Source: Culicoidibacter larvae (GTDB lineage Bacteria > Bacillota_I > Bacilli_A > Culicoidibacterales > Culicoidibacteraceae). Taken from it: a stretch of 64,000 nucleotides of DNA. Shown here in pieces: positions 37,371-46,791 of this stretch. The notes under the pieces were generated by a model. The model made no database searches, had not been told where the DNA came from, and saw nothing but the letters and a program-made list of their open reading frames with translations. The stretch is taken from the NCBI RefSeq assembly GCF_005771635.1, contig NZ_VBWP01000001.1:124001-188000 (forward strand), in the 5' to 3' direction. Numbering within the stretch: position 1 is the stretch's first letter; every line of letters begins with the position of its first letter. The position numbers and the translations under genes were made by a program.

Positions 37371-38769
37371 CACGGGAACTTTTTTACAACGCCATTGGCG
37401 TAAACTTTTTTATACCGGTGGCGGAATTTATTTGCTTCTGGTAATTGCCATGGGGACTTTAGTTTTAAATGTTCCAGCAATCTATAATCAAGCAGAAAAA
37501 GAACATGTAACCGGAATTCAAACAGAAGTTCAGTCAATTCTTAATCAGACTACTGGTGAGGAAATGGTTAATCAACTTACAGTAGCAACTAGTAGTGATG
37601 AATTTGACCTAGTGATAAAGCAAGACGGGAAAATTGTATTTAATTCAGTTAATGAAACCAATTTTTCGGAACTGCGTGATAGTGTTAAAGAAGGCTATAC
37701 AAGTTATCATAGTGCTTTTGAATATACAGCAAACAATAATCAGCATTATCAAATATGGATTGCAATTTACCGTTTACCGGCACAAGATTTCTTTGAACTC
37801 TTGATGGCGGTGCTTCTTGCCGGGGTTGCAACTCTTACAGTAATAATGACTTTCTTGGTATTTATGTTGTATCGCCGACTTATTTTACCGATTCGCCAGT
37901 TGCAACAAAATATTTTAAATTTAAGAGAGTACCGGTTTTCAGAATTAGAAGCCAGCAGAAACAGTAGCTATAACGAGTTATCAACTGAACTTACTGAGTT
38001 TAGTGAAGACTTACAAGATAAGATGCATACTTTTGACTCAAATTATACACGCCTTGAGCGTGAGTTGCAGGTTGAACAAGAAAAAACCGTGTATCAACAG
38101 CAACTAGCTACAGCGATTGTGCATGATTTAAAAACACCGATAAATGTTGCTATTATTCAAACTGAACAGTTGCAGCAAAAGTTGCCGCCAGAAGTAAGTG
38201 AAGATACATTATTTGCAGAACTTTTGGATACGGAACATAAACTTATTGGTGCGGTGAATGAAGTGCTTCAGGTTATGAACAAACCGGGAGATAACAAAGA
38301 TGAACTACAACTGATTGATGCAGTTGCCATGAGTAAAACAGTGATGAAACTTTTCAATAAGTTATTTGAGAAGCAACAAATTTTGGCAAGTTTAGATGTT
38401 CCGAGTAAGTTGATGGTTACTTTCAGGCCAATTGAATTGAAGCAAATACTCCATAATATTATTTCTAACGCTTGTCACTATACTGATATGGGCGGAGAGT
38501 TTGAGTTATCACTTGATCAAGAGAATGAACTATTTGTTATTCGAGCATATAATGATAAGGCAGATGTTTCAAATATTGATTTTGCTCATGTATTTGATTT
38601 ATTCTACCAAGTCGGTGAAGATGATGATGGTCATGGCAGCGGCGTTGGGATGTATACAATCCGGAGTATGGTTGAAGCTTATCATGGAACTTGTTCGTTT
38701 GAACCATTTGAAAATGGTGTGTTGCTTACGATAAAATTACCGACAAGCGGAGGTAATGGCGATGCGTAA
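37354..38769 (+). CDS. Membrane sensor histidine kinase (surface module 1)
   Basis: A 471-aa kinase with a first helix (about 20-40), an external domain (about 41-140), a second helix (about 147-172), HAMP-like linker, a coiled coil, HisKA with IVHDLKTPINVA (His about 254) and an HATPase with N box (NIISNACHY) and G2 (GSGVGMYTIRSM). The usual G1 box (DxGxG) is not visible; AYNDKADVSNIDFAH stands in its place, so ATP binding may be unusual. Its 3' end overlaps the next gene by 8 bases. The ligand is unknown. Confidence 0.87.
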   Translation: MSGQNNTGTFLQRHWRKLFYTGGGIYLLLVIAMGTLVLNVPAIYNQAEKEHVTGIQTEVQSILNQTTGEEMVNQLTVATSSDEFDLVIKQDGKIVFNSVNETNFSELRDSVKEGYTSYHSAFEYTANNNQHYQIWIAIYRLPAQDFFELLMAVLLAGVATLTVIMTFLVFMLYRRLILPIRQLQQNILNLREYRFSELEASRNSSYNELSTELTEFSEDLQDKMHTFDSNYTRLERELQVEQEKTVYQQQLATAIVHDLKTPINVAIIQTEQLQQKLPPEVSEDTLFAELLDTEHKLIGAVNEVLQVMNKPGDNKDELQLIDAVAMSKTVMKLFNKLFEKQQILASLDVPSKLMVTFRPIELKQILHNIISNACHYTDMGGEFELSLDQENELFVIRAYNDKADVSNIDFAHVFDLFYQVGEDDDGHGSGVGMYTIRSMVEAYHGTCSFEPFENGVLLTIKLPTSGGNGDA

Positions 38770-39469
38770 GTTGAGAAGAAGTGTTGCGGCCGTATTAATG
38801 TTGCTCTTTTTAGCGGGAGCAACATCAATACCAGCTTTTGCTATAGAACCGAATGTTTATGACTCCAAGGATGAAGCAGCTGCTGCTGAGACTAAGGTCT
38901 TGGAGGAGAGCGGCAGTCGTCCGGGAACATATCCAGTTACAGTTTCTTATCATGAGGATGGGAAAACGATTAGTGCGGTAGCATATGTTACGGTTGAAGG
39001 TAAGTATACGGTTATTGTTGAACCAATTGCAATTGATGCTCAGGCAATTCATTTGCGCGTTGACGAAGTCAGTGTGATGACTAATGAGGCGTGGATTGAA
39101 CGGGCTGATGCGCATGCATGGAATATGCAGACGCTGGCGGAGCTACCGATTGTATCGGTGGATGCAAGTTTGGTTAAGGCTGTTCCCGGACACTATAGTG
39201 TTACATTTGCTACAGTTGAGGGAGTTAGTACAACGGTGCCAGTGCTTGTTAGTCAAGTTGGTGCCAGTGGTGAAAATACGTTGTATGGTGCAAACAATGA
39301 AGCGCTGGGGAGTGGTTTCGGTTGGTTTGAAAGTTTTGGTTTTACAGTACTGAAAGTTTTTATTCTGACCATGTTGTTGTTGCCATTAGTTTTATTATTT
39401 TTCCAATTTTTCCTTTCTTCAAAACTGATGAAGGAATTAGAAGGAATTACTGATCGGGGGGGGAAATAA
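38762..39469 (+). CDS. Membrane-anchored protein with an Ig-like domain shared with the adjacent adhesin
   Basis: A 235-aa type I membrane protein: signal peptide (about 1-26, ending PAFA), two extracellular beta segments (GTYPVTVSYHEDGKT...; GHYSVTFATVEGVSTTVPVLV) and one C-terminal helix (about 193-218) with a short basic tail. The second segment (VDEVSVMTNEAWIERADAHAW...) resembles the domain just before LPVTG in the downstream adhesin. I chose ATG at 38762, 8 bases from GGAGG; the ATG at 38756 is too close. It overlaps the kinase gene and may be an accessory sensor. The ORF ends in a run of eight G. Confidence 0.75.
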   Translation: MRKLRRSVAAVLMLLFLAGATSIPAFAIEPNVYDSKDEAAAAETKVLEESGSRPGTYPVTVSYHEDGKTISAVAYVTVEGKYTVIVEPIAIDAQAIHLRVDEVSVMTNEAWIERADAHAWNMQTLAELPIVSVDASLVKAVPGHYSVTFATVEGVSTTVPVLVSQVGASGENTLYGANNEALGSGFGWFESFGFTVLKVFILTMLLLPLVLLFFQFFLSSKLMKELEGITDRGGK

Positions 39470-39474
39470 AAGAT

Positions 39475-39506
39475 AAAATAATTGAGCCGCAATGCTCAAT
39501 TATTTT
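39475..39506 (+). terminator. Terminator after the two-component/membrane-protein operon
   Basis: A 13-base stem, AAAATAATTGAGC (39475-39487) with GCTCAATTATTTT (39494-39506), separates the regulatory operon from the adhesin gene. Confidence 0.88.
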
Positions 39507-39555
39507 CAATATTCTTGAAAATACAGGTTTTTGATGAATACAGGGGTTTTTCAAC

Positions 39556-39618
39556 TACACAAATGTACACAATCTGACGAGAATTATCGTTGAGTGGTTT
39601 TGGGTGAATTCCTATAAT
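39556..39618 (+). promoter_or_regulatory. Adhesin 1 promoter with upstream regulator-type direct repeats
   Basis: TTGAGT (39590-39595), a 17-base spacer and TATAAT (39613-39618) form a clear promoter. Upstream, TACACAA occurs at 39556-39562 and 39566-39572, 10 bases apart, the periodicity of OmpR-family binding sites. Farther up AATACAGG is repeated at 39520 and 39537. Confidence 0.7.
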
Positions 39619-39665
39619 GGAGTTGAGAGAGTAAACAAAAATTTTGAAAAAGGGGGAGTTTTATT

Positions 39666-42600
39666 ATGAAAACGAATAAAACTTTTAAGCAATTATTAGC
39701 GCTTTTAGGAGCGTTTATACTTGTTTTCAGCGCTATTGATTTGCCGGTTTGGGCAATGAGTGATGAAAACATTTCTTCTGAAAATAGTTCAAAGGAGAAT
39801 GTAACAGAAGATGTTGCAACTTCGGAAAATGTTGAAGCAACAGAATCTGAGATTCTAAATAATACTACTGCACAGAAATCATTATTGCGTGCCGGGGAAA
39901 CTATTGCGTCTTTGGATGGAGTAAGTATGGGTGGCGATAGTGATAGTATTTCGGTAGAAACTTGGACCTCAGGTTTATATTCAAAAACATTAGATATCAA
40001 TGCTACTTTTGATGGTAGTGTATCAACAACTAATCGTCAGATTTCAATTAGTCTGGTGAACGGATTAGCGTTTGATACTATTCCCGGAATGGTTGCCGTT
40101 GATACTAATAAGAATAACTGGAAATTCGATGCCAGTACCTTACCAAAGAATCTTCAGGGAATTATTGTTGGTGCAACTTATACGCCAAGTCCGCAACTCT
40201 ACTGGTGGTCGCCGCGAAGTGGGACATTAGTTTATGAGATTGCTGCCGGAACAACTTCAGTAAATATGTCAGCAGCCATTATCAGTGATATGGTATTCAA
40301 TATGACTGATGTTAGCAGAACGTTGACGGATGCGATAAAAGTTCAAACCTTGGAAAACGGTGTACAAACTGCAGAGAATGTTTTGGAAAGCTATATCTTA
40401 AATGGGACCGCCAATCCTTCATTATATATAAATAGTGGTGGTAATGTTATTCGCTATTTAAAACCTGGGGAAAGCAGCACAATTGATAATAGTTTGACAG
40501 TTCAATTACCAGGATTACCATTACAGAATAATGCGATGTTAACTGAAGAAATTACGTATGTCTTTAGAATGAATAAGAATGCCGGTTTCCAAACCTTTAC
40601 TTTTGCCGGAATTGATGGTGCTGATTGTACGACTACTGTTGATCGTACCAGTGATCCGGTTTATGACATTATCACTTTGACAATGTTACGTCCAAAGAAT
40701 TTTGCCGGAAATAAAATCATATCTAATTATACGGTCCCAGCTGGTGCAGTGAATGGTTCATACAGATTGGAATTCGTCAGTTCAAAAACTAAATTAATTG
40801 GTGCAAGTGATTATGTTAAAACAACTAATTTTGCAAAGGTTTTTGCTGATGCTACAATGCCTTTAGTAGTTGTGGATGATACGGTAGGTCACTTAACGGT
40901 TGATACCGTAAGAGAACCATATTATGCATATAATCCGGTTTTAGATAGTGCAACACTAACGCCGTTAGGGGCATTTGATGTATTTAACCCAACAGCAGAT
41001 GTTGCGGCTGATCAAAAAATGCAGTTAACTTTTGATGATACCAATATTGGTGTCAAAATGGTGCAATTAGTAACTGGTCGTGGCGATGCTGCTACAAATA
41101 TTGTTATTACAACTAATAAAGGGAATACAATTAATATTCCTTCGGTTGCAACAACAGCTAATAATGAAAAAGTGGTTGGTTTTGTAAGAATTAATCTTGC
41201 TGACTATGGTGTTACTGACGCAACTGAATATATATCATCACTTACTTATGATATGGGTGATATTGGCAAAGGTGGCGGTCGTAATAACTCTGGTCATGCA
41301 TCGTTTGTTGGTAGCAGCGACACTTTGAGCGGAAGCTATATTCCACCAGTAGTTTATTACGGAGAAGTTTTGACTATTCCAGCATCAAAGCAGTATAGTG
41401 CTAAAATTGCGGTTACTACAACAGATAAAGAATTCAGTGATGCAGACACAGCTAAAGCAACCAATACAATGACAATTATTGATGCAAAAGCAATGACCTT
41501 TATTACTAAGAGCTCAATTACGAATGATAACCCGGCATTAAGTGGCGGAGATACTCGCAGAGTAACATTTTCTTTCTTGCAATCAGCATACAAATATCTG
41601 AATACTGTATCTTCCGCTAACAAAGGGTTTGAAGTATATATCCGTGAGGATCAATATTTTAGTATCAATAAAGATACGATTAGTGCAAATTGGGAAGGGA
41701 ATACTTACAGTGTCGCTGCCGGAACATTAGTAGCTACGCAGACAGTTGATAATACCGGCGCAAAAGTTTACAAACTTTCATTTCCAGATGTAATTCTCGG
41801 TGCCTATAAATTATCTGGTTCAACATATGACCAATTAAATATTTCATATGATTTAAAAGTGAAGCCTAATGCACCAACAACTAGTTTTGCTACTAAAGAT
41901 TTGATTCAGATTTTACCAACGAACGGTATTGGTGTATCAACTAGTAATGGTGGTAATGCACCTTATAATAATCCTAATATTTTTAATGTTGACAGCAGTG
42001 GCAGTGTTACAAAATATGTAGGAACTCCTGACAATCGCATTGCGCTGCGTTTGCAAGCACAAAAAGATTTTGTAGTGACTACTGCAGCTAATCTAAATGG
42101 CGGGCCATGGGTGAGTTATGATTTTGAAACTGATTCAGAAGTTATTAACTTAAATCCAAGTGGCGAAGCCCGTTATAAGTTGAATGTAGTGAATAATTCC
42201 GGAGAGGCAATTGAAGGCTATACGGCTTTAGTGCCAATTCCTAAATACGGGGAATCGACGGGCTTGCAGCCGACGAATCCCGCGGACTTTAAAAATGATG
42301 AGCATTTGCAGAAAGAAAACTTTGGCTGGACGGCATCGTTATTAGAGCAGATTGATACTTCGGGAAGTAAGTTGAGCTATCAAGTGTTGTATGCAACGAC
42401 TTATGAGACTGAAAAAGATTCGCCAAACTTTGTGGCATGGGATGCAATTACTGATAAGAATGAGATTCGGATGGTAAAAATCGTGACTACGGATTCAATT
42501 GCTGATGGTGTTGATGATGAGATTAGTTTTCCATTGGCGTTGACTGACCCGTTAGCTGATGCACATGCAGGGAATATCAATATTTATTCAGCGCGTATCC

Positions 42601-44966
42601 ACCGTGTTGTTGGTGGAACATCGGGTTATAAACCAAGTGAACCAGTAGCATTGCGTTTAAAAACCGGTGCGGTAAAAGGGATTGTGTTTGATGATACCAA
42701 CCGTAATGGACTTCAAGATGGCAGCGAAACCGGACGTAATGGTATTGCTGTACGTGTTTATGAAAAAGGAACAACGACGCTTATTGATAGTACAACAACA
42801 AAAACAATTAATGGTGTTGATGGTTCATATGAGTTCTTGGGACTGGATAAGGATCAAGAAGTAGATATTATCTTTATTAATCCAAATACAAATGACTCAA
42901 CGCGATTTTCGGCGGTAACTAGTGGTGGTTCTACACCAACTGAAGCGGCTGATCATTTACAGGCAACTACTGCCGGAGTAAAAGCAAGTGCAACAGGTTA
43001 TGATACCATTCATGCCGGAATTATTACCCCAGTGGCTGTTAATTTCAATGCTCAAGGCGGCAGCACTGCGGCAACAACAGTCAATAGATATCCAGGTGAA
43101 ACAATTGTCAGTGAGCCAGATGCAGTAAAAACCGGACATACATTTACTGGTTGGTTTACCGCAGCGACAGGTGGTTCAAAAGTAACGTTCCCATATATAT
43201 CAGGAACAACTGATGTAACTTTACATGCGCAATATACCGCGAATAAATACCTGATTAATTATGATATCGCAACGAATGGTGGCGAAGGAACAGCACCAGC
43301 CAGCGAGAATGTTACGTATGATACAACTGCGACGCAACCAGCTAATCCGGTAAAAACCGGCTATACTTTCAGCGGTTGGTATGATGCCGCAAGTGGTGGA
43401 AGCTTATGGAATTTTGCAACTAATAAAATGCCAGCAAATGATGTCCAACTCTATGCACAATTTACGATTAATAATTATACGTTAACATTGGATAATGAAG
43501 GTGTAACAACGAATCAAACTGTAGAATATAATGCATTAGCAACTGAGCCAACTGAACCAACAAAAACCGGATTTACTTTTGATGGTTGGTTTGATGCCGT
43601 GACTGGTGGTACTGAATGGAACTTTGCGACCGACACAATGCCAGCCGCAAACAAAACATTATATGCTCAATACACACGTAACAACTACACAGTTACCTTC
43701 AATGATCAAGGGACAACCACAACAGACAGCGTTGCTTATGAAGCTTTGATTACAGAACCAACAAGTGTACCAACAAAACCTGGTTATACATTCAGTGGTT
43801 GGTATGATGCGGCAACTGGCGGAACTAAGTGGGACTTTGCCGCTGACACAATGCCAGCTGCAAACAAAACACTTTATGCTCAGTTCACAGCAGATGATCA
43901 AACAATTACCTTTGATGTAAACACTGGTGATGCTAAGACGAGACCAGCTGATGTTGTACAACCGACAGATTCAACATTTGACTTGGATGCAGTAACTGCG
44001 CCAAGCAAACCAGGTTATAGTTTTGTTGGCTGGTTTGATGCTTCTGACACCCAACATAGTGGTACCATTACGATGCCGGTTGGCGGTTTGGACTTAATTG
44101 CTAAGTGGAGTGCTGATGACCAAGTAATCAGCTTTAATAGTAAAGGCGGAAGCGGTATTGCTTCAATTACAGCTAAAACCGATAGCGATGTTGATTTAGA
44201 TACACAAGTCACAACTAGACCTGGATATCAATTTGATGGTTGGTTTGATGCAAGTGACAACCAATACAGCGGAATGGTAACAATGCCAGCAGGTGGGTTA
44301 GCGTTAGAAGCACATTGGACAGCTTTGGATCAAACAATTACCTTTGATGTCAATGGTGGCGATGTAGCGACACAACCAGCAGATTTAGTACAACCAACAG
44401 ATTCTACCGTACATCTTGACGCTGTAAATGAGCCAACTTGGTTTGGCCATAAGTTCCTTGGCTGGCAGACCGCAGATGGCACTGCTTACAGTGGTGATAT
44501 CACGATGCCGGTTGATGGCTTGACACTATACGCTCAATGGCAAGATTTGATTGTTGATGGTGTATGGAAAATTCAAGCTGATGATGTTCGGATTACCGTT
44601 GATCAACTCAAAGAATTTATCAAAAACGGAACGTTAGAAGCAGAGATTTTGAGTCGTTCAAATGCTAAAGCTTGGGATGAAAGCGATGGTCGTGACTTAA
44701 ACCCACTTTATGCTAATATCAATGTGTTAGTCGAAAAATCGGCAGCAGGAACATATCTAGTGACTATTGTTTACTTAGATCCTTCTGGCAACGAACTTTC
44801 ATCAGTACTGGCAACAGATATTACAGTATATGTTGATGAAGTACCTGTTCCTGAGTTAGCACTTCCGGTTACCGGCGGCAATGAGTTACCAATGACAATT
44901 GGTGGTGCGGGATTGATCTTGCTTGCAGGAATAGTTCTTATCAGCAGAAAGAAATCAAGAAAGTAA
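39666..44966 (+). CDS. LPVTG-anchored adhesin-like surface protein with InlB-type repeats (adhesin 1)
   Basis: A 1766-aa cell-wall protein. It has a signal peptide (about 1-31), a Ser/Glu/Asn-rich stretch (32-75), and a long N-terminal region of beta-rich sequence (about 80-1000) with no family I can name. An SdrD B-like domain follows (about 1001-1120; [17 protein letters not shown]), then seven InlB B/Flg_new-type repeats (about 1121-1630; [15 protein letters not shown] pattern) and an Ig-like domain (about 1632-1725). LPVTG at 1733-1737 is followed by a hydrophobic helix and RKKSRK, a sortase signal. The ribosome-binding region is GGGGGAG. Likely host or surface attachment, inferred from architecture only. 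Confidence 0.92.
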   Translation: MKTNKTFKQLLALLGAFILVFSAIDLPVWAMSDENISSENSSKENVTEDVATSENVEATESEILNNTTAQKSLLRAGETIASLDGVSMGGDSDSISVETWTSGLYSKTLDINATFDGSVSTTNRQISISLVNGLAFDTIPGMVAVDTNKNNWKFDASTLPKNLQGIIVGATYTPSPQLYWWSPRSGTLVYEIAAGTTSVNMSAAIISDMVFNMTDVSRTLTDAIKVQTLENGVQTAENVLESYILNGTANPSLYINSGGNVIRYLKPGESSTIDNSLTVQLPGLPLQNNAMLTEEITYVFRMNKNAGFQTFTFAGIDGADCTTTVDRTSDPVYDIITLTMLRPKNFAGNKIISNYTVPAGAVNGSYRLEFVSSKTKLIGASDYVKTTNFAKVFADATMPLVVVDDTVGHLTVDTVREPYYAYNPVLDSATLTPLGAFDVFNPTADVAADQKMQLTFDDTNIGVKMVQLVTGRGDAATNIVITTNKGNTINIPSVATTANNEKVVGFVRINLADYGVTDATEYISSLTYDMGDIGKGGGRNNSGHASFVGSSDTLSGSYIPPVVYYGEVLTIPASKQYSAKIAVTTTDKEFSDADTAKATNTMTIIDAKAMTFITKSSITNDNPALSGGDTRRVTFSFLQSAYKYLNTVSSANKGFEVYIREDQYFSINKDTISANWEGNTYSVAAGTLVATQTVDNTGAKVYKLSFPDVILGAYKLSGSTYDQLNISYDLKVKPNAPTTSFATKDLIQILPTNGIGVSTSNGGNAPYNNPNIFNVDSSGSVTKYVGTPDNRIALRLQAQKDFVVTTAANLNGGPWVSYDFETDSEVINLNPSGEARYKLNVVNNSGEAIEGYTALVPIPKYGESTGLQPTNPADFKNDEHLQKENFGWTASLLEQIDTSGSKLSYQVLYATTYETEKDSPNFVAWDAITDKNEIRMVKIVTTDSIADGVDDEISFPLALTDPLADAHAGNINIYSARIHRVVGGTSGYKPSEPVALRLKTGAVKGIVFDDTNRNGLQDGSETGRNGIAVRVYEKGTTTLIDSTTTKTINGVDGSYEFLGLDKDQEVDIIFINPNTNDSTRFSAVTSGGSTPTEAADHLQATTAGVKASATGYDTIHAGIITPVAVNFNAQGGSTAATTVNRYPGETIVSEPDAVKTGHTFTGWFTAATGGSKVTFPYISGTTDVTLHAQYTANKYLINYDIATNGGEGTAPASENVTYDTTATQPANPVKTGYTFSGWYDAASGGSLWNFATNKMPANDVQLYAQFTINNYTLTLDNEGVTTNQTVEYNALATEPTEPTKTGFTFDGWFDAVTGGTEWNFATDTMPAANKTLYAQYTRNNYTVTFNDQGTTTTDSVAYEALITEPTSVPTKPGYTFSGWYDAATGGTKWDFAADTMPAANKTLYAQFTADDQTITFDVNTGDAKTRPADVVQPTDSTFDLDAVTAPSKPGYSFVGWFDASDTQHSGTITMPVGGLDLIAKWSADDQVISFNSKGGSGIASITAKTDSDVDLDTQVTTRPGYQFDGWFDASDNQYSGMVTMPAGGLALEAHWTALDQTITFDVNGGDVATQPADLVQPTDSTVHLDAVNEPTWFGHKFLGWQTADGTAYSGDITMPVDGLTLYAQWQDLIVDGVWKIQADDVRITVDQLKEFIKNGTLEAEILSRSNAKAWDESDGRDLNPLYANINVLVEKSAAGTYLVTIVYLDPSGNELSSVLATDITVYVDEVPVPELALPVTGGNELPMTIGGAGLILLAGIVLISRKKSRK

Positions 44967-44997
44967 TAAGATAGTGAGAGCATGATTTGCTCTCCTT

Positions 44998-45050
44998 CTT
45001 AAATAGAGTATACTAGGTCATCCCCCCTGCACTTAGTTACTCTATTTAAG
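44998..45050 (+). ncRNA. Long hairpin with CCCCCC loop in the adhesin 1 3' UTR
   Basis: About 20 bases on each side pair (44998-45018 with 45031-45050; one bulge, two imperfect pairs) around the loop CATCCCCCCTGC (45019-45030). There is no T run at once after it, so it is not a plain terminator. The loop can pair with the AGGGGG of the adhesin 1 ribosome-binding region. A smaller hairpin (GAGAGCA with TGCTCTC, 44976-44993) precedes it. Confidence 0.6.
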
Positions 45051-45067
45051 ACGCTTTTGGGATAAAG

Positions 45068-45108
45068 TTTAGACCCGGGTCCGCTTATGGCGGCACCCGG
45101 GTCTTATT
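45068..45108 (+). terminator. Terminator after adhesin 1 (repeat copy 1)
   Basis: AGACCCGGGT (45071-45080) and inner CCGC pair with GCGG and ACCCGGGTCT (45095-45104), followed by a T-rich stretch. A 37-base copy with one mismatch lies at 46701-46737. Confidence 0.85.
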
Positions 45109-45129
45109 TTCTTATAAAAAATATTGGCA

Positions 45130-45741
45130 CTATTTATTTGAGTAAACTTCAAAAAAAGTTTCAATATGTTTATTTATTTTTTCCTCTATAAATTTGCTCT
45201 GAACATTCACTGAGTCAGTTTTAAAAAAGTTTAGGAAGAGTGGTGAATAAAAGTTTGCTGCCATAATATCGGCATCTATTTTAATTAGCTTTCCGTTTTG
45301 TATTAATGAGGTAAATAGAATGGTTAGATATTTTAGTGGCATATCAATAAATATCTCATTGAAGAGTTCAGCAGCGCTAAACTGAGCGTATTGTTCTATG
45401 AGCAACATTTTTCTAAACTGTACTGCGAGTTCATCATTCAAATAGAAATCGAATAGAGTAATATATTTTTTGGCTAAATTCTGAATATTAATACTGTGCT
45501 CGATTTTATTATTAGTTGCTTTTATTGGAAATACATACTCGTTATTTGCTTCTTTCAGTCGTTTAGAAACTTGACTTAGAATTGTATCAAAGATTTCTTG
45601 TTTGCCCTTGTAATGGTTGTAAATTGAGCTATCCTTTATACCAACAGCGTTGGCAATATCTTTTACCGAAACGCCATTATAGCCATATTCTGAAAACAGA
45701 GCAAGTGATTCTTTCCATATGAGTTCTTTTGTATTTTTGAT
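45130..45741 (-). CDS. TetR-family repressor with a non-standard (ATC) start position
   Basis: The reading frame from 45741 encodes about 203 aa. It opens (I/M)KNTKELIWKESLALFSEYG, then VSVKDIANAVGIKDSSIYNHYKGK, the classic TetR helix-turn-helix, and a ligand-binding helical half. The expected start codon is ATC, six bases after a perfect AAGGAGG. No ATG, GTG or TTG exists in frame before 45441, and starting there would lose the whole DNA-binding domain. It is either a start-codon loss, a rare ATC/ATT start, or a sequencing error. Second gene of the phosphotransferase-tetR operon, whose promoter carries TetR-type operators. Confidence 0.8.
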   Translation of the reverse strand: MKNTKELIWKESLALFSEYGYNGVSVKDIANAVGIKDSSIYNHYKGKQEIFDTILSQVSKRLKEANNEYVFPIKATNNKIEHSINIQNLAKKYITLFDFYLNDELAVQFRKMLLIEQYAQFSAAELFNEIFIDMPLKYLTILFTSLIQNGKLIKIDADIMAANFYSPLFLNFFKTDSVNVQSKFIEEKINKHIETFFEVYSNK

Positions 45742-45782
45742 AATAACCCTCCTTAATTTTTAAAAAAATAAAGATGTAAATT

Positions 45783-46586
45783 TTAAGTGTTTAGTCGTTT
45801 TCTAACTTCTTTTAATAGTCTTTTTGTTTCTGCTTCAGGCAGCCATTTTTGCAGTCTGGAAGCCATAATAATAGGATACCACACTTTAATCTCGTCTATT
45901 GTTCGTCCTGAAAGTAAACAATATTCATTTAAATAAGCACGATTCATTATTCTTTGAGGGATAGAGCTTAAATAGCTAATAAATATAGGTACTCTTGGTA
46001 TAACGGCAAATTCTAGCATAACTGCTGTTCTCGCTACATCAGCTAGAGGATTACCTATACAACAAGTCATCCAATCGATAACTTTCTCGTCATCTCGCTT
46101 ATACATAATGTTGCCTGGATGAAAATCAAAATGGCAAATCTTATACTCGATAGATTGCTGAGTGATTTTTTGGAGAAGTATCTCTTTTTCGGTTTCATTC
46201 AAATATATAGCTTGAGAAATACTAGCAGGCAGAATTGTAGTCATCGCAGGAATTACCTCACCATAATAATCTTTCTGATGGATATTGAAATGTAATCTTG
46301 CCATTTTTCTGCCATATTCTTTAATAAGCCATGGCTTTCTTAATGACAATGTAAGTAACGCTGGGGAGGAGACTCTTTCATATATGATTCCCGGTCGATT
46401 ATCTTCTACAATCATCTCAAATGCTTTAGGTAAGTTTGATATTAATTTAGATAATTCTTGATTGATGGCAAACTCTTTTTCACATGCTTTTGAGTTAAAA
46501 GAAGGCCGAAATAGTTTTAAAACTTGGTTATCTGACCATTCAAAAACTTCTGCGGTATTACCTTCTGCGATCATTTTCTTTTTCAT
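45783..46586 (-). CDS. Aminoglycoside phosphotransferase/choline kinase-like protein
   Basis: A 267-aa protein of the APH/choline-kinase fold. It has the catalytic HFDFHPGNIMY (about 151-161; the Asp and Asn of the Brenner motif) and VIDWMTCCIGNPLADVART (about 169; metal-binding Asp). The N-terminal EGNTAEVFEW acts as the nucleotide loop. The substrate could be an antibiotic, a sugar or choline; resistance must not be assumed. GGAGGTG lies 12 bases before the ATG. It heads the operon with tetR 41 bases downstream, and sits in a cassette bounded by duplicated terminators. Confidence 0.8.
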   Translation of the reverse strand: MKKKMIAEGNTAEVFEWSDNQVLKLFRPSFNSKACEKEFAINQELSKLISNLPKAFEMIVEDNRPGIIYERVSSPALLTLSLRKPWLIKEYGRKMARLHFNIHQKDYYGEVIPAMTTILPASISQAIYLNETEKEILLQKITQQSIEYKICHFDFHPGNIMYKRDDEKVIDWMTCCIGNPLADVARTAVMLEFAVIPRVPIFISYLSSIPQRIMNRAYLNEYCLLSGRTIDEIKVWYPIIMASRLQKWLPEAETKRLLKEVRKRLNT

Positions 46587-46617
46587 AATCCATGAACACC
46601 TCCATTGAAATAAGCTT

Positions 46618-46672
46618 AAACTAGTGTTTACTAGTTTAAGCTTATTTTACTAGTAAACACTAGTTTTGTCAA
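46618..46672 (-). promoter_or_regulatory. Promoter and twin operators of the phosphotransferase-tetR operon
   Basis: On the minus strand TTGACA (46672-46667), a 17-base spacer and TAAAAT (46649-46644) form a strong promoter. The spacer holds ACTAGTGTTTACTAGT, and the inverted version ACTAGTAAACACTAGT lies just downstream (46620-46635), near the transcription start. Perfect 18-base arms (46618-46635 and 46649-46666) face each other. A repressor on these sites would block RNA polymerase. Confidence 0.82.
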
Positions 46673-46700
46673 CTTAACTCGATGATAGGTAGTGATTAAT

Positions 46701-46745
46701 TTTAGACCCGGGTCCGCTTATGGCGGCACCAGGGTCTTCATTTTT
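46701..46745 (+). repeat. Terminator repeat copy 2 (orphan)
   Basis: Positions 46701-46737 repeat 45068-45104 with one substitution (C to A in the right stem) and are followed by TTTTTT. It is oriented for plus-strand transcription, yet the two genes before it are on the minus strand, so it has nothing obvious to terminate here. Confidence 0.85.
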
Positions 46746-46791
46746 TGTAAAAGATGATATACTATAGCTATAATAATGGAGGCGGATAAAT

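Noticed and set aside
42577-43961. Short ORFs on both strands inside the adhesin 1 repeats
   Set aside because: They are shadows produced by the repeated coding sequence; no start signals or recognisable products.
43029-44550. Tandem repeats as a CRISPR array
   Set aside because: The repeats are about 70 codons, in frame, diverged and encode the GxxFxGW pattern of InlB-type domains.
45130-45441. A 103-aa protein starting at TTG 45441 in place of the TetR
   Set aside because: The frame continues upstream without stops to a full TetR DNA-binding domain after a perfect ribosome-binding site; the short form is an artefact of requiring ATG/GTG/TTG.
45783-46586. Calling the phosphotransferase an antibiotic resistance gene
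   Set aside because: The fold is shared with choline and sugar kinases; nothing in the sequence identifies an aminoglycoside or macrolide substrate.
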